Positions 8,066 through 15,747 of a DNA stretch of 64,000 nucleotides are shown here, in pieces; the first letter of the stretch is position 1; every line of letters starts with the position of its first letter. Both the position numbers and the translations under genes were made by a program. This DNA is from Comamonadaceae bacterium (GTDB taxonomy: Bacteria; Pseudomonadota; Gammaproteobacteria; Burkholderiales; Burkholderiaceae_C), in contig CANJPU010000002.1 of NCBI GenBank assembly GCA_947476285.1, positions 101,787 to 165,786 on the forward strand. Direction: 5' to 3'. Below the pieces are notes generated by a model, which saw nothing but the letters and a program-made list of their open reading frames with translations, ran no database searches and was not told where the DNA came from.

Positions 8066-8878
8066 ATGATGAGCGAGCAAAAGCCACTGGCAGCCGATTC
8101 GGCGGATCCGCCTGTCCTGGAGACGCACGACAAGGGCGTGGCGACCGTGCGGCTGAACCGGCCGCAAGCCCTGAATGTGATGAGCCCGGACGTGCGGGCT
8201 TATTTCGAGCAACGCATTCCCGAGCTCGTCGCCGATCCGAAGGTCCGCTGCATCCTCATCACTGGCTCCGGCAAGGCCTTCTGCGCTGGCGGGGACATCC
8301 GGACTATGGGGCTGAGCGACCCCGCCTCCGTCAAGGCGCGGATGGAGAGCTTTCATGCCTGGGCCCGCCATTTGCTTGAAGGCGCAACACCTGTGGTGAC
8401 GGCAGTCAACGGTACCGCCGCGGGATCGGGCTTCGCGCTCGCACTGATGGGCGACATCATGGTCGCTTCGAGCGGCGCCACATTTCGCGCGGGCTTCACC
8501 AGGATCGGAGTCTGTCCGGATCTGGGAATTGGCTTCCTTCTTCCGCGCGCTGTCGGCGCACAACGCGCGCGAGACCTGTTGTTGACCAACCGTGTGGTCG
8601 ATAGCAAGGAAGCGAAGGAGATAGGCATTGCTAGCCGCGTGGTGTCCGATGACCAGTTGATGCAGGAAGCCATGTCGGTGGCAAGAACGCTGGCTGACGG
8701 GCCGCCATTGGCGATAGGGCTCACCCGCATGCTGGTGCGTCGGTCGTTCGAGACATCGTGGTCGAGCTTCGTGGAGGTGGAGGCGGTGGCGCAGGCCGCT
8801 GCCTTCAGCAGCGTGGAAAAGGCTGAGGGCATTGGAGCTTTTCTGGAGAAACGAAAGCCGAATTTCGGGAACAACTAG
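8066..8878 (+). CDS. crotonase superfamily protein, PaaG-like isomerase/hydratase
   Basis: A 270-residue crotonase (ATG 8066 or 8069). The CoA-binding and oxyanion segments are normal: CAGGDIRTM and AVNGTAAGSGFALALMGD. However, the two catalytic glutamates of enoyl-CoA hydratase are both absent: Glu144 aligns with Ala in FALALMGD and Glu164 with Phe in RAGFTRIG. Instead the protein has RIGVCPDLGIGFLLPR, the PD[AS]G-type segment of PaaG-like isomerases with its conserved Asp. A simple hydratase role is therefore unlikely and double-bond isomerisation or a related step more likely. It follows the CaiB gene and the short relic ORF on the same strand. Confidence 0.85.
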   Translation: MMSEQKPLAADSADPPVLETHDKGVATVRLNRPQALNVMSPDVRAYFEQRIPELVADPKVRCILITGSGKAFCAGGDIRTMGLSDPASVKARMESFHAWARHLLEGATPVVTAVNGTAAGSGFALALMGDIMVASSGATFRAGFTRIGVCPDLGIGFLLPRAVGAQRARDLLLTNRVVDSKEAKEIGIASRVVSDDQLMQEAMSVARTLADGPPLAIGLTRMLVRRSFETSWSSFVEVEAVAQAAAFSSVEKAEGIGAFLEKRKPNFGNN

Positions 8879-8982
8879 GAGTCCAGAACCATGGTTGGGC
8901 CGGAACGTCGAGTCTGGAGGATTCCTCAAGAACGGACAAACAGCCTTAACAAGACCCCAGTGGCATCGACCAGTGGCATCGA

Positions 8983-9011
8983 TTGACACCGGCCATGCGC
9001 AAACGTAAAGT
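8983..9011 (+). promoter_or_regulatory. candidate sigma-70 promoter for the M24-Bug pair
   Basis: TTGACA (8983-8988), a 17-base spacer, then TAAAGT (9006-9011), about 90 bp upstream of the ATG at 9102. The -35 box is perfect and the -10 box matches four of six. Just upstream is a perfect 13-bp tandem duplication (CCAGTGGCATCGA, 8957-8969 and 8970-8982). Together with the 223-bp gap this marks the start of a new transcription unit. Confidence 0.5.
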
Positions 9012-9101
9012 GTTCGCAGTCGCACGCACCTTCCGGGAAAGCGGGCGATGCCACTACAAACCGCTGTTTGCCCAGCATTGCTTCTTCCCGGAGTTTTCCT
9101 C

Positions 9102-10409
9102 ATGTCCTTCGTGACAGCCACCGATTTGAGTCCCGCTCGCAAACCAGCACCTGCGCTGGTCAACATCGACAGAGCCCGCCAGGTGATGGCCCGGCACAGT
9201 CTGGATGCGGTGGTGGGCTCTGGCTACAAGAACCTTTACTACCTGTCGGGGCACATGCCCGATTCGGTGCTTGGTTATTTTCATGACATCCTGGGCGCGG
9301 CGGTGCTACCCGCACGGGAAGACGTGACGCCCGCGCTGTGTGTGTCCGACTACGACCTTGCCTACCTTGTCACACGGCCCACCTGGATACCCGAGCTTCG
9401 CATGTTCAGCGCCAAGGCACGCTCCAGCGCATCGTATCTGCTGCGCATGATTTCAGAAGGCGTGGGCATCGACACTTCGCTGCGCGAGCCGCTTCGTGAT
9501 GCTTATCTGAAGACGCGCGAGCTTTCCACTGAAGACCTTGTGAGTGCGCTGTGCGGCTACTTTGAGGCCAACATGGGCGCGCGCGGCACGTGGCGCGTCG
9601 GCTTTGATGATTTGCGCCTGGGCGGGCAAGTGGCTGCCCGCCTGAACGGCCGCATTGAAGTGGTGGATGCGCTCGATATCTTTCGCGACATTCGCATGGT
9701 CAAGACCGCGCCCGAGATCGAGTTGCTGCGCACTGGCGCGCGCATCAATGACCAGGGGCTGATCGACGCGTCCAAGGCGGTGGGGCAGGGCGAGCCGGTG
9801 ATGGCCATGGTCGATGCATACCGTTCGAGCGTGGTGCGTCAGGGTGCCAGATTTCTTGGCGAGCGCGGCATGATGTTCGGCGCTGGCCCCGATGGCGGCT
9901 TCGTGCTGGACAACGACTGGGCCGAAGCGCGCAGGCTTGGCGCGGGCGATGTGGTGGTCTACGACGCGATTGGCACATACAAGCTCTATCACATGGACAT
10001 CGCACGCACCGGCGTGATCGGCGAGCCCAGCCGCCGGCTGGTGGAACTGCACACCATCGTGCGTGACGCCTTGGCAGCAGCCGAAGCCATGCTCAGGCCC
10101 GGCGTGCAGACCATGGATGCCCGCGCCGTGGCCGAGAAGCTCATCGCAGGCCATGGACTGGAGCCGATGCTGACCACAATGGTCTTTCACGGCATTGGGC
10201 TTGACGTACTCGAATACGGCGAGCAGGCGCACAAGACACGCGGCTGGACGGTGGAGGCCAACATGGCCATGAATTTCGAAGTCTTCTATCGCGACCCCGA
10301 GGTTGGCGGCGTTCACCTGGAAGACACTGTGATGGTCACGCCCACCGGGCTTGAGCATCTTTCCAAGCTGCCGCGCGAACTCATCGTCACGCCGGTCAAA
10401 CCATCTTAG
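9102..10409 (+). CDS. M24 (Xaa-Pro aminopeptidase/creatinase-like) metallohydrolase
   Basis: A 435-residue pita-bread-fold protein. The N-terminal creatinase domain covers about residues 20-200 (MARHSLDAVVGSGYKNLYYLSG). The C-terminal M24 domain retains all five metal ligands as I align them: Asp288 (VVYDAIG), Asp299 (MDIARTG), His363 (VFHGIG), Glu393 (MNFEVF) and Glu407 (HLEDTV), so it should bind two metal ions. Family members include proline peptidases and creatinase. Its pairing with a Bug receptor 12 bp downstream suggests hydrolysis of an amide-containing small molecule rather than protein turnover. Start MSFVTATD was chosen over the ORF-track TTG at 9048, which overlaps the promoter region. 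Confidence 0.85.
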   Translation: MSFVTATDLSPARKPAPALVNIDRARQVMARHSLDAVVGSGYKNLYYLSGHMPDSVLGYFHDILGAAVLPAREDVTPALCVSDYDLAYLVTRPTWIPELRMFSAKARSSASYLLRMISEGVGIDTSLREPLRDAYLKTRELSTEDLVSALCGYFEANMGARGTWRVGFDDLRLGGQVAARLNGRIEVVDALDIFRDIRMVKTAPEIELLRTGARINDQGLIDASKAVGQGEPVMAMVDAYRSSVVRQGARFLGERGMMFGAGPDGGFVLDNDWAEARRLGAGDVVVYDAIGTYKLYHMDIARTGVIGEPSRRLVELHTIVRDALAAAEAMLRPGVQTMDARAVAEKLIAGHGLEPMLTTMVFHGIGLDVLEYGEQAHKTRGWTVEANMAMNFEVFYRDPEVGGVHLEDTVMVTPTGLEHLSKLPRELIVTPVKPS

Positions 10410-10421
10410 AAGGGTCAGTTC

Positions 10422-11402
10422 ATGGTGCAAGCCAATCGTCGAAAGTTCATTGCCGGTGCCGCGCTGACTGCGGCTTTTCCGTATCTGGCCAACGCGCAGG
10501 CCGACTATCCCTCGCGCAGCGTGAGGATGGTGGTGCCGTTTCCACCCGGCGGCTCGACCGACATTGCCGGTCGCCTGATCGCGGAGCGCCTGAGCACCCT
10601 GTGGAAACAGAGCGTCGTGGTGGACAACCGCGCCGGTGGCGGCGGATCGGTGGGTGCGGAGCTCGTGGCGCGCGCACCTGCCGACGGCTACACCATGATC
10701 ATGGGAGTGACCGGCTCTCACGCGATCAACATCTCACTGAACTCCAAGTTGAAGTACCACCCGCTGCGCGACTTCGACGCGGTCACACAGGTTGGCACCT
10801 TGCCCAATGTGCTGGTGGCCCATCCGTCCGTGCAGGCCAATACGCTGCAAGAGCTGATCGCGCTGGCCAAACGCGAGCCGGGAAAATTGAACTATGCATC
10901 GCTGGGCAATGGCACGGCCGCGCACCTCACACTTGAGATGTTCAAGTCGCTTGCCGGCATTAACCTGGTGCACGTGCCTTATCCGGGCAGCGGCCCGGCC
11001 ATCAATGCCATGCTGGCTGGCGATGTGCACCTGATGATCGACGGCCTGCCTTCATCGCTGCCGCACATCACAGCGGGCAAGATGCGCGCATTGGCAGTGA
11101 CCAGCGTGGCGCGGTCCAGCGCGCTGCCCAACACACCGACCATGGCCGAGAGCGGTTTCCCCGGCTTCTCCGCCGACGCCTGGAATGGCCTTTTCGTACC
11201 CAAGGGAACACCGCAGCCCATCATCGAGAAAATCCACACGGAAGTGGCCGCCATTCTCAAGGTGCCGGCCGTGCAAGAGCGCTTCGCGGCCCTGGGGCTC
11301 AACCCCATTGGCAGCACACCTGCCGAGTACACCGCCTATGTGCAGGCCGAGATCGACAAGTGGGGCCGATTTGTTCGGGTGAGTGGTGCCAAAGTCGATT
11401 GA
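10422..11402 (+). CDS. Bug/TctC-type receptor
   Basis: A 326-residue periplasmic receptor with NRRKFIAGAALTAAF at the N-terminus; the RR followed by F is Tat-like, and cleavage probably follows LANAQA. The mature part carries canonical landmarks: VPFPPGGSTDIAGR in the first lobe, ADGYTMIMG, VPYPGSGPAINAM (usual VPYKG with Lys replaced by Pro) and GLFVPKGTP. It is 12 bp after the M24 peptidase-like gene and convergent with the SDR at 11.4 kb, so the pair forms a two-gene unit in which the receptor may recognise the peptidase substrate or product. Confidence 0.9.
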   Translation: MVQANRRKFIAGAALTAAFPYLANAQADYPSRSVRMVVPFPPGGSTDIAGRLIAERLSTLWKQSVVVDNRAGGGGSVGAELVARAPADGYTMIMGVTGSHAINISLNSKLKYHPLRDFDAVTQVGTLPNVLVAHPSVQANTLQELIALAKREPGKLNYASLGNGTAAHLTLEMFKSLAGINLVHVPYPGSGPAINAMLAGDVHLMIDGLPSSLPHITAGKMRALAVTSVARSSALPNTPTMAESGFPGFSADAWNGLFVPKGTPQPIIEKIHTEVAAILKVPAVQERFAALGLNPIGSTPAEYTAYVQAEIDKWGRFVRVSGAKVD

Positions 11403-11420
11403 GCGTCGCCTAAGCCTTGA

Positions 11421-12176
11421 TCAGATGGCGGTGTAGCCGCCGTCCACCAGAAGATCGGTGCCCGTCACGAAAGCGGCGCCGTCCCCACACAGAAAGACAG
11501 CCGCAGTGGCAACCTCATCGGGCAGGCCGATGCGCTTTGCCGGGTAGTGTGGCGCAAGTGCTTGGCCGGCTGCGGCTTCGCTGCCATAGCGGCGCACCAG
11601 GCGGCCGGTCATGACCGCGCCGGGCGAGATGCTGACGCAGCGGATATTGTCTTGTGCATGGTCCACCGCGATTGAGCGTGTCAGCGAAAGCAGTGCGGCC
11701 TTGCTGGCGCCGTAGGCACCGCGGCCGGGCGCCGTCACGTGGCCCATCTGCGAGGCAATGTTCAGAATGACGCCGCCGCCGCAAGCGCGCATATGCGGGA
11801 TCGACCATTTGCTCATGAGGAACGCGCCTGTCGCGTTGACGGCGAGCGTCAGATTCCACTGCGCAACGGGCAGGTCAGCCAGCTTGTGCGTGGGCGTGAA
11901 GGGCGCTGCGTTGTTGACCAATACATGCAGGCCGCCCAGTTTCTCGGCCACGGTGTCAACGCAGGTTTTCGTCGCGTGCGCGTCCGAGACATCGCAGGCC
12001 AGGCACAGCAGGCTCGAAGGGTCCGCCTCGGGCAGATCGCGGGCACAGCGCAGGCGCAAGGCGTCGATGTCCACATCCAGCAGTGCGAGCTTTGCGCCCG
12101 CTTGTAGAAACCGGCGGGCAATTGCCATGCCGATGTCGCCTGCGGCGCCGGTGATGATCGCGACTTTGTCTTTCAT
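11421..12176 (-). CDS. short-chain dehydrogenase/reductase
   Basis: A 251-residue classical SDR. TGAAGDIG (residues ~10-17) is the nucleotide-binding glycine motif, followed by ACDVSD and LVNNAAP; the catalytic Ser is in NIASQMG and the active-site pair is YGASK. The Asp in LALLDVDID at the end of beta-2 suggests NAD preference. It is the last gene of a minus-strand unit with the MaoC and CitE-like genes (gaps of 48 and 17 bp), so oxidation of a hydroxyacyl-CoA made by the hydratase is plausible. Ends 19 bp from the convergent receptor gene. Confidence 0.88.
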   Translation of the reverse strand: MKDKVAIITGAAGDIGMAIARRFLQAGAKLALLDVDIDALRLRCARDLPEADPSSLLCLACDVSDAHATKTCVDTVAEKLGGLHVLVNNAAPFTPTHKLADLPVAQWNLTLAVNATGAFLMSKWSIPHMRACGGGVILNIASQMGHVTAPGRGAYGASKAALLSLTRSIAVDHAQDNIRCVSISPGAVMTGRLVRRYGSEAAAGQALAPHYPAKRIGLPDEVATAAVFLCGDGAAFVTGTDLLVDGGYTAI

Positions 12177-12224
12177 GCCGTCAGTTCGGGCGCGCTGCTA
12201 CCAAGTGCCCACCCGCCTGCGCCA

Positions 12225-12695
12225 TCACGCACCCGCTGGCAATTTGAGCATGAGCCCGGTGCGCACGATGCGGCAGACCATCTCATTGCGCTGGTTGTAG
12301 CCGCGATGCTCGAACTTGACGATGCCGGTGTCCGGGCGCGACTTGGATTCGCGCTTGGAGATCACTTCTGTTTCGGACCTGAGCGTGTCGCCCAACAGCA
12401 CTGGCTTGGTGAACTCAATCGCCTCGTAGCCCAGATTGCCCATGGTGGTGCCCAGGGTCATGTCGTGCACAGCGACGCCGGTGATCAGGCCCAAGGTGAA
12501 ATTGCTGTTGACGATGCGCGTGCCGTAGATTGATTTCTTGGCGAACTCTTCGTCAAGGTGCAGAGGCTGGCAATTGTGGGTGAGCACCGAGAACATCAGA
12601 TTGTCGGTCTCGGTCACCGTGCGGGTGATGCCATGCCGATAGATTTGCCCTGGGATGAGTTCCTCAAAATACTTTCCTGCTGCGCGTTCTGTCAT
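12225..12695 (-). CDS. MaoC-type dehydratase, itaconyl/mesaconyl-CoA hydratase-like
   Basis: A 156-residue single hot-dog domain with the YFEELIPGQIYRHG opening seen in MaoC proteins of C5-dicarboxylate pathways. In the hydratase-2 motif, the usual GDxNPxH catalytic Asp is Asn here (THNCQPLHLD) while the His is retained. Together with the CitE-like gene directly upstream it resembles the hydratase/lyase pair of itaconate and mesaconate breakdown, where a hydratase makes a malyl- or citramalyl-CoA that the lyase cleaves. That pathway assignment is inference. The four CoA-transferase and PrpD genes elsewhere in the window would fit a C5-C6 dicarboxylate theme. Confidence 0.8.
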   Translation of the reverse strand: MTERAAGKYFEELIPGQIYRHGITRTVTETDNLMFSVLTHNCQPLHLDEEFAKKSIYGTRIVNSNFTLGLITGVAVHDMTLGTTMGNLGYEAIEFTKPVLLGDTLRSETEVISKRESKSRPDTGIVKFEHRGYNQRNEMVCRIVRTGLMLKLPAGA

Positions 12696-12712
12696 TGCTT
12701 TCTCCGTTTCAA

Positions 12713-13594
12713 TTATTTTCGGTTCATCGCGATCATGGCTCGAGCGGTCTGTACATGCGCCAGATCGATGTGCTCGCCTTCGTACATGACAGAGGCCCGC
12801 CCTTGCGCGACACCGGCTTCGAAAGCGGTGATCATGCCCTCGAAATAGCTGATCTCTTGTGCACTGGGCGAGTAAACCTCGTTAACGATGTCGGCGTTCG
12901 ACGGATGCAGAATCATCTCACCGGTCATTCCAAGGTTGCGGTTGAAGGTGGCAAACTCGCGCAGGCCTTGCAGGTCGTGCACCGTCTGCCACAGCCCGCC
13001 CAGCGGCTGCTTGCCAGCCGCGCGGGCAGCCAGCACCACGCGCGAGCGCAAGTACAAGGTTTCCAGGCCGCCCGGTGTCAGGCGAAAGCCCACTGAGCGA
13101 GCCACATCGGCATTCTTGGCGATGGCGCCAAAGACGGCCACCACGCGTGATTCCATCGCGCATTCGTAGGCGAAGTGCAGCGAGCGGGCCGACTCCAGCG
13201 TGGGTATGAGCGATGCGGCTTGCGCGATGCCAGCGTCGCGCTCGGCCGCATCGAGCATGAGCGCCGCGCTGCGCACATCCTCAGGCCCTTCAGGCTTTGG
13301 CAGCACCAGGCCCTCCAGGCCAGGCACGGCGCAGGCGCGCACATCGTCCACGCTGTAGCCGCCCTCATCTTTGTTGATCCGCACAAACACCCGCACGCCT
13401 GCGGCTGCGAGCCCGGCAATTTTGGACCTGACCAATTGGCGCGCCATGTCCTTCATGTGCGCGGGCACGCTGTCCTCCAGGTCGATGATGACGCAGTCGC
13501 TGGTGTAGCCGGGGATTTTGTCGATCCAGCTCTCGCGGTTGCCTGGTACAAAGAGAAGTGTGCGCGCGGGTTTGAAGGAGGGCGTGGCTGTCAT
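12713..13594 (-). CDS. CitE/HpcH-HpaI family CoA lyase
   Basis: A 293-residue TIM-barrel lyase of the CitE-like group (citramalyl-, methylmalyl- and malyl-CoA lyases). Visible landmarks: TLLFVPGNRESWIDK near residue 12, IIDLEDSVP with the Mg-binding acidic residues, RINKDEGGY with the CoA-binding Arg, a Glu in PTLESARSL, and the C-terminal ILHPSNADIVNEVYSPS segment. The start MTATPSF at 13594 is used; the ORF-track start at 13852 reads back through the next gene and a GAGGGC repeat. It is 17 bp upstream of the MaoC hydratase, supporting a hydration-then-cleavage sequence. Confidence 0.87.
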   Translation of the reverse strand: MTATPSFKPARTLLFVPGNRESWIDKIPGYTSDCVIIDLEDSVPAHMKDMARQLVRSKIAGLAAAGVRVFVRINKDEGGYSVDDVRACAVPGLEGLVLPKPEGPEDVRSAALMLDAAERDAGIAQAASLIPTLESARSLHFAYECAMESRVVAVFGAIAKNADVARSVGFRLTPGGLETLYLRSRVVLAARAAGKQPLGGLWQTVHDLQGLREFATFNRNLGMTGEMILHPSNADIVNEVYSPSAQEISYFEGMITAFEAGVAQGRASVMYEGEHIDLAHVQTARAMIAMNRK

Positions 13595-13638
13595 GGGGTG
13601 GGACTGGGCAGGAGAGGGCGAGGGCGAGGGCGAGAGCC

Positions 13639-14583
13639 TCACTCGACTTTGATGTTCAACTCTTTCATCATCGAGCGAAAAGTGTCGATCTCGCGGCGCA
13701 CGGTCTCGCCCAGTTCTTCTGGCGTGCTGGGCATGGGAACGAAGTCGTAGTATTTCTTGATCGACTCTTCCTTCATGCCCCGGTGCACAGCGGCGTTGAG
13801 TTTGGCGATCACGTCCTTGGGCGTGCCAGCGGGAACGAAGAAGCTGAACCACAAGGTCTGGTCGTATCCGGGAAAGCCGCTCTCGGCAAACGTCGGGATG
13901 TGGGCAGCACCCGGCAGGCGTTGCTTGCCCGTGTATGCCAGCGCGATCAGATTGCCCGCCTGAATATGTTGCTGCGCACCCTGGTATGGGTAGAAGAACA
14001 TCGAGATGCGACTGGCCAGCAAATCGGTGAGCGTGACGGTCGAGTTCTTGTACGGAATGTGCGTGATGTCAAGGCCTGCGCGCTTCTTGAACAACTCGCC
14101 CGCCACGTTGCCGCTGGATGCGTTGCCCGATGAGCCGTAAGTCAGCTTGCCCGGGTTGGCCTTTGCCATTGCGATCAGTTCGTCCAGCGTCTTGACCCCC
14201 AGTGACTTGTTGACCAGCAGGAACAAACCGGTATTGACGCCATAGCTCACAGGCGCGAACTCTTTGACCGGGTCGTAGGGGAGCTTATAGAAGAAAGGGT
14301 TTTGCACGAACACGGCGGTGGAGCCGTAGAGCATCGTGTAGCCGTCGGGCGCAGCCTTCACGACGCGTCCAGCTCCCACCGAGCCGGCGGCTCCTGCGGC
14401 GTTCTCGACGATCACCGGAACCTTGAGGTACTCGGACATGCCCGGCGCAATGCCGCGGGCCACCGCATCAACGACACCGGGGTCATATGGCACGATCAGT
14501 TTGATCGGCTTGTCGGGGAACTGGGCGTAAGCGCTGGTGGCAACCAGCAAGAGCGCACAGAGCAGATGGTTCGGTGACTTCAT
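13639..14583 (-). CDS. Bug/TctC-type receptor
   Basis: A 314-residue receptor with a standard signal peptide (KSPNHLLCALLLVATSAYAQ). The first binding loop reads VPYDPGVVDAVAR, one residue shorter than the usual PPGGxxD, so ligand contacts in the first lobe probably differ. APDGYTMLYG and IPYKNSTVTLTDL are normal in position. The start at 14583 has GGAG seven bases upstream; the ORF-track start at 14634 lies in the operator region. It is the first gene of the minus-strand receptor-lyase-hydratase-SDR unit and is divergent from the alpha/beta hydrolase across a palindromic operator, so the unit looks like import plus breakdown of one acid. Confidence 0.9.
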   Translation of the reverse strand: MKSPNHLLCALLLVATSAYAQFPDKPIKLIVPYDPGVVDAVARGIAPGMSEYLKVPVIVENAAGAAGSVGAGRVVKAAPDGYTMLYGSTAVFVQNPFFYKLPYDPVKEFAPVSYGVNTGLFLLVNKSLGVKTLDELIAMAKANPGKLTYGSSGNASSGNVAGELFKKRAGLDITHIPYKNSTVTLTDLLASRISMFFYPYQGAQQHIQAGNLIALAYTGKQRLPGAAHIPTFAESGFPGYDQTLWFSFFVPAGTPKDVIAKLNAAVHRGMKEESIKKYYDFVPMPSTPEELGETVRREIDTFRSMMKELNIKVE

Positions 14584-14665
14584 GATGGTCTCCACAAAGG
14601 TGTCATGTTCGCCCAGCGCGATCGATTTCATCATCCATCCTGGTCATTGTCAATAAAACACACGC

Positions 14666-14681
14666 ATTGTCTATAGACAAT
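14666..14681. promoter_or_regulatory. perfect 16-bp palindrome, candidate operator
   Basis: ATTGTCTATAGACAAT is a perfect inverted repeat in the 186-bp divergent region between the receptor (minus) and the hydrolase (plus). A further half-site CATTGTCAAT lies at 14645-14654. The spacing also allows a minus-strand promoter TTGTCT-N17-TTTATT overlapping the palindrome. TTGTCTATAGACAA-like sites are typical for GntR/FCD regulators, but the sequence differs from the GTATACATT motif used elsewhere in the window. Confidence 0.6.
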
Positions 14682-14769
14682 GACACGCATTGCTGATGGC
14701 GTATCCACCCGCCTAGAATGCAAACGGACGGGCGCAGCCGTGCCCTCGTGTCGAGATGGAGTAGCAAGC

Positions 14770-15666
14770 ATGGATCACTCGGAGATCGACAAGCTCGACC
14801 AGATGTTGCGCGGGCGCCCCAAGGCGCTTGCCACTGCCCAAAGGCGCCTGGCCTATGACGCACTGGGCAGCTTGTTCCCGCCTGCACCGGACGTGCGCAT
14901 GCAGCCGGTCATCGCAGGTGGCGTGCCGGCGGAGTGGACCACCACCGACGCAGCCGATGGCCGCAGCGTGCTGATGTATCTGCATGGCGGCGGCTATGTT
15001 TATGGCTCGCTCGACAGCCACCGCCATCTGGCCAGCGAGCTCGGTCGCGCGGCAGGCGCGAAGGCATTGGCACTTGACTATCGGCGCGCACCTGAGGCGC
15101 CGTTCCCTGCCGCACTGGATGATGCGCTAGCAGCCTACAAGTGGCTGCTCGATGGCGGCACACCGGCGCACAGCATTGCCCTTGCCGGTGACAGTGCGGG
15201 TGCGGGGCTGGCTGTGTGCTTGATGGTCAGGCTGCGCGAGCTGGGCCTGCCGCAGCCCACCTGCGCGTTCCTGATGTCACCGTGGACCGACATGAAGGCC
15301 GCTGGTGAGAGTTTCAATTGCAATGCTGCGCGAGACCCGGTGGTCAGCCGTGAGCTCATCCTGTTTTGTGCGCAGCAGTACCTTGGTGAAGGTGCTGCCG
15401 ACACACCGCTTGCTTCCCCCATTCGTGCAGACCTTCGCGGCATCGCGCCTCTCACGATCTTTGTCGGCTCTACTGAGACCATGCTCGACGATTCTGTGCA
15501 ACTTGCGCGGGCGGCCGGGCTGGCCGATGTGCCGGTCCGCCTGGAAATCTGGCCGGGCATGTTTCACATTTGGCCCACCTATCATCAGATGCTGGGGGAG
15601 GGCCGCAGAGCCTTGGGCGTGGCCGGCGGGATCATTCGGCAGGCCCTGGATCGGGGTGTTGCCTGA
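14770..15666 (+). CDS. alpha/beta hydrolase, hormone-sensitive-lipase type
   Basis: A 298-residue esterase/lipase of the HSL (family IV) group. The oxyanion motif HGGGY is at residues 72-76, the nucleophile Ser142 is in GDSAG, and the likely acid and base are Glu236 (GSTETMLDD) and His266 (MFHIWP), with Glu in place of the commoner Asp. No signal peptide, so it acts in the cytoplasm on short-chain esters or possibly thioesters. ATG 14770 is used because the ORF-track start at 14680 overlaps the operator. It is followed 81 bp later by a thiolase on the same strand and is probably induced together with the divergent receptor unit. Confidence 0.88.
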   Translation: MDHSEIDKLDQMLRGRPKALATAQRRLAYDALGSLFPPAPDVRMQPVIAGGVPAEWTTTDAADGRSVLMYLHGGGYVYGSLDSHRHLASELGRAAGAKALALDYRRAPEAPFPAALDDALAAYKWLLDGGTPAHSIALAGDSAGAGLAVCLMVRLRELGLPQPTCAFLMSPWTDMKAAGESFNCNAARDPVVSRELILFCAQQYLGEGAADTPLASPIRADLRGIAPLTIFVGSTETMLDDSVQLARAAGLADVPVRLEIWPGMFHIWPTYHQMLGEGRRALGVAGGIIRQALDRGVA

Positions 15667-15747
15667 TGCGCCGGGCTCGACCGGATGCAGTACTAGAATG
15701 AGATTTCGAGCCGACACGCTCACTCACCCATCACACAGGACAGCATC

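Noticed and set aside
7724-9166. 480-codon minus-strand ORF
   Set aside because: Antisense to the end of CaiB, the crotonase and the start of the M24 gene; no recognisable protein motif.
9453-10721. 422-codon minus-strand ORF
   Set aside because: Shadow of the M24 metallohydrolase gene, whose five metal ligands identify the true frame.
13602-13636. GAGGGC hexamer tandem repeat between the CitE-like gene and a Bug receptor gene
   Set aside because: Short, imperfect and between co-directional genes; no sign of phase variation or regulatory role.
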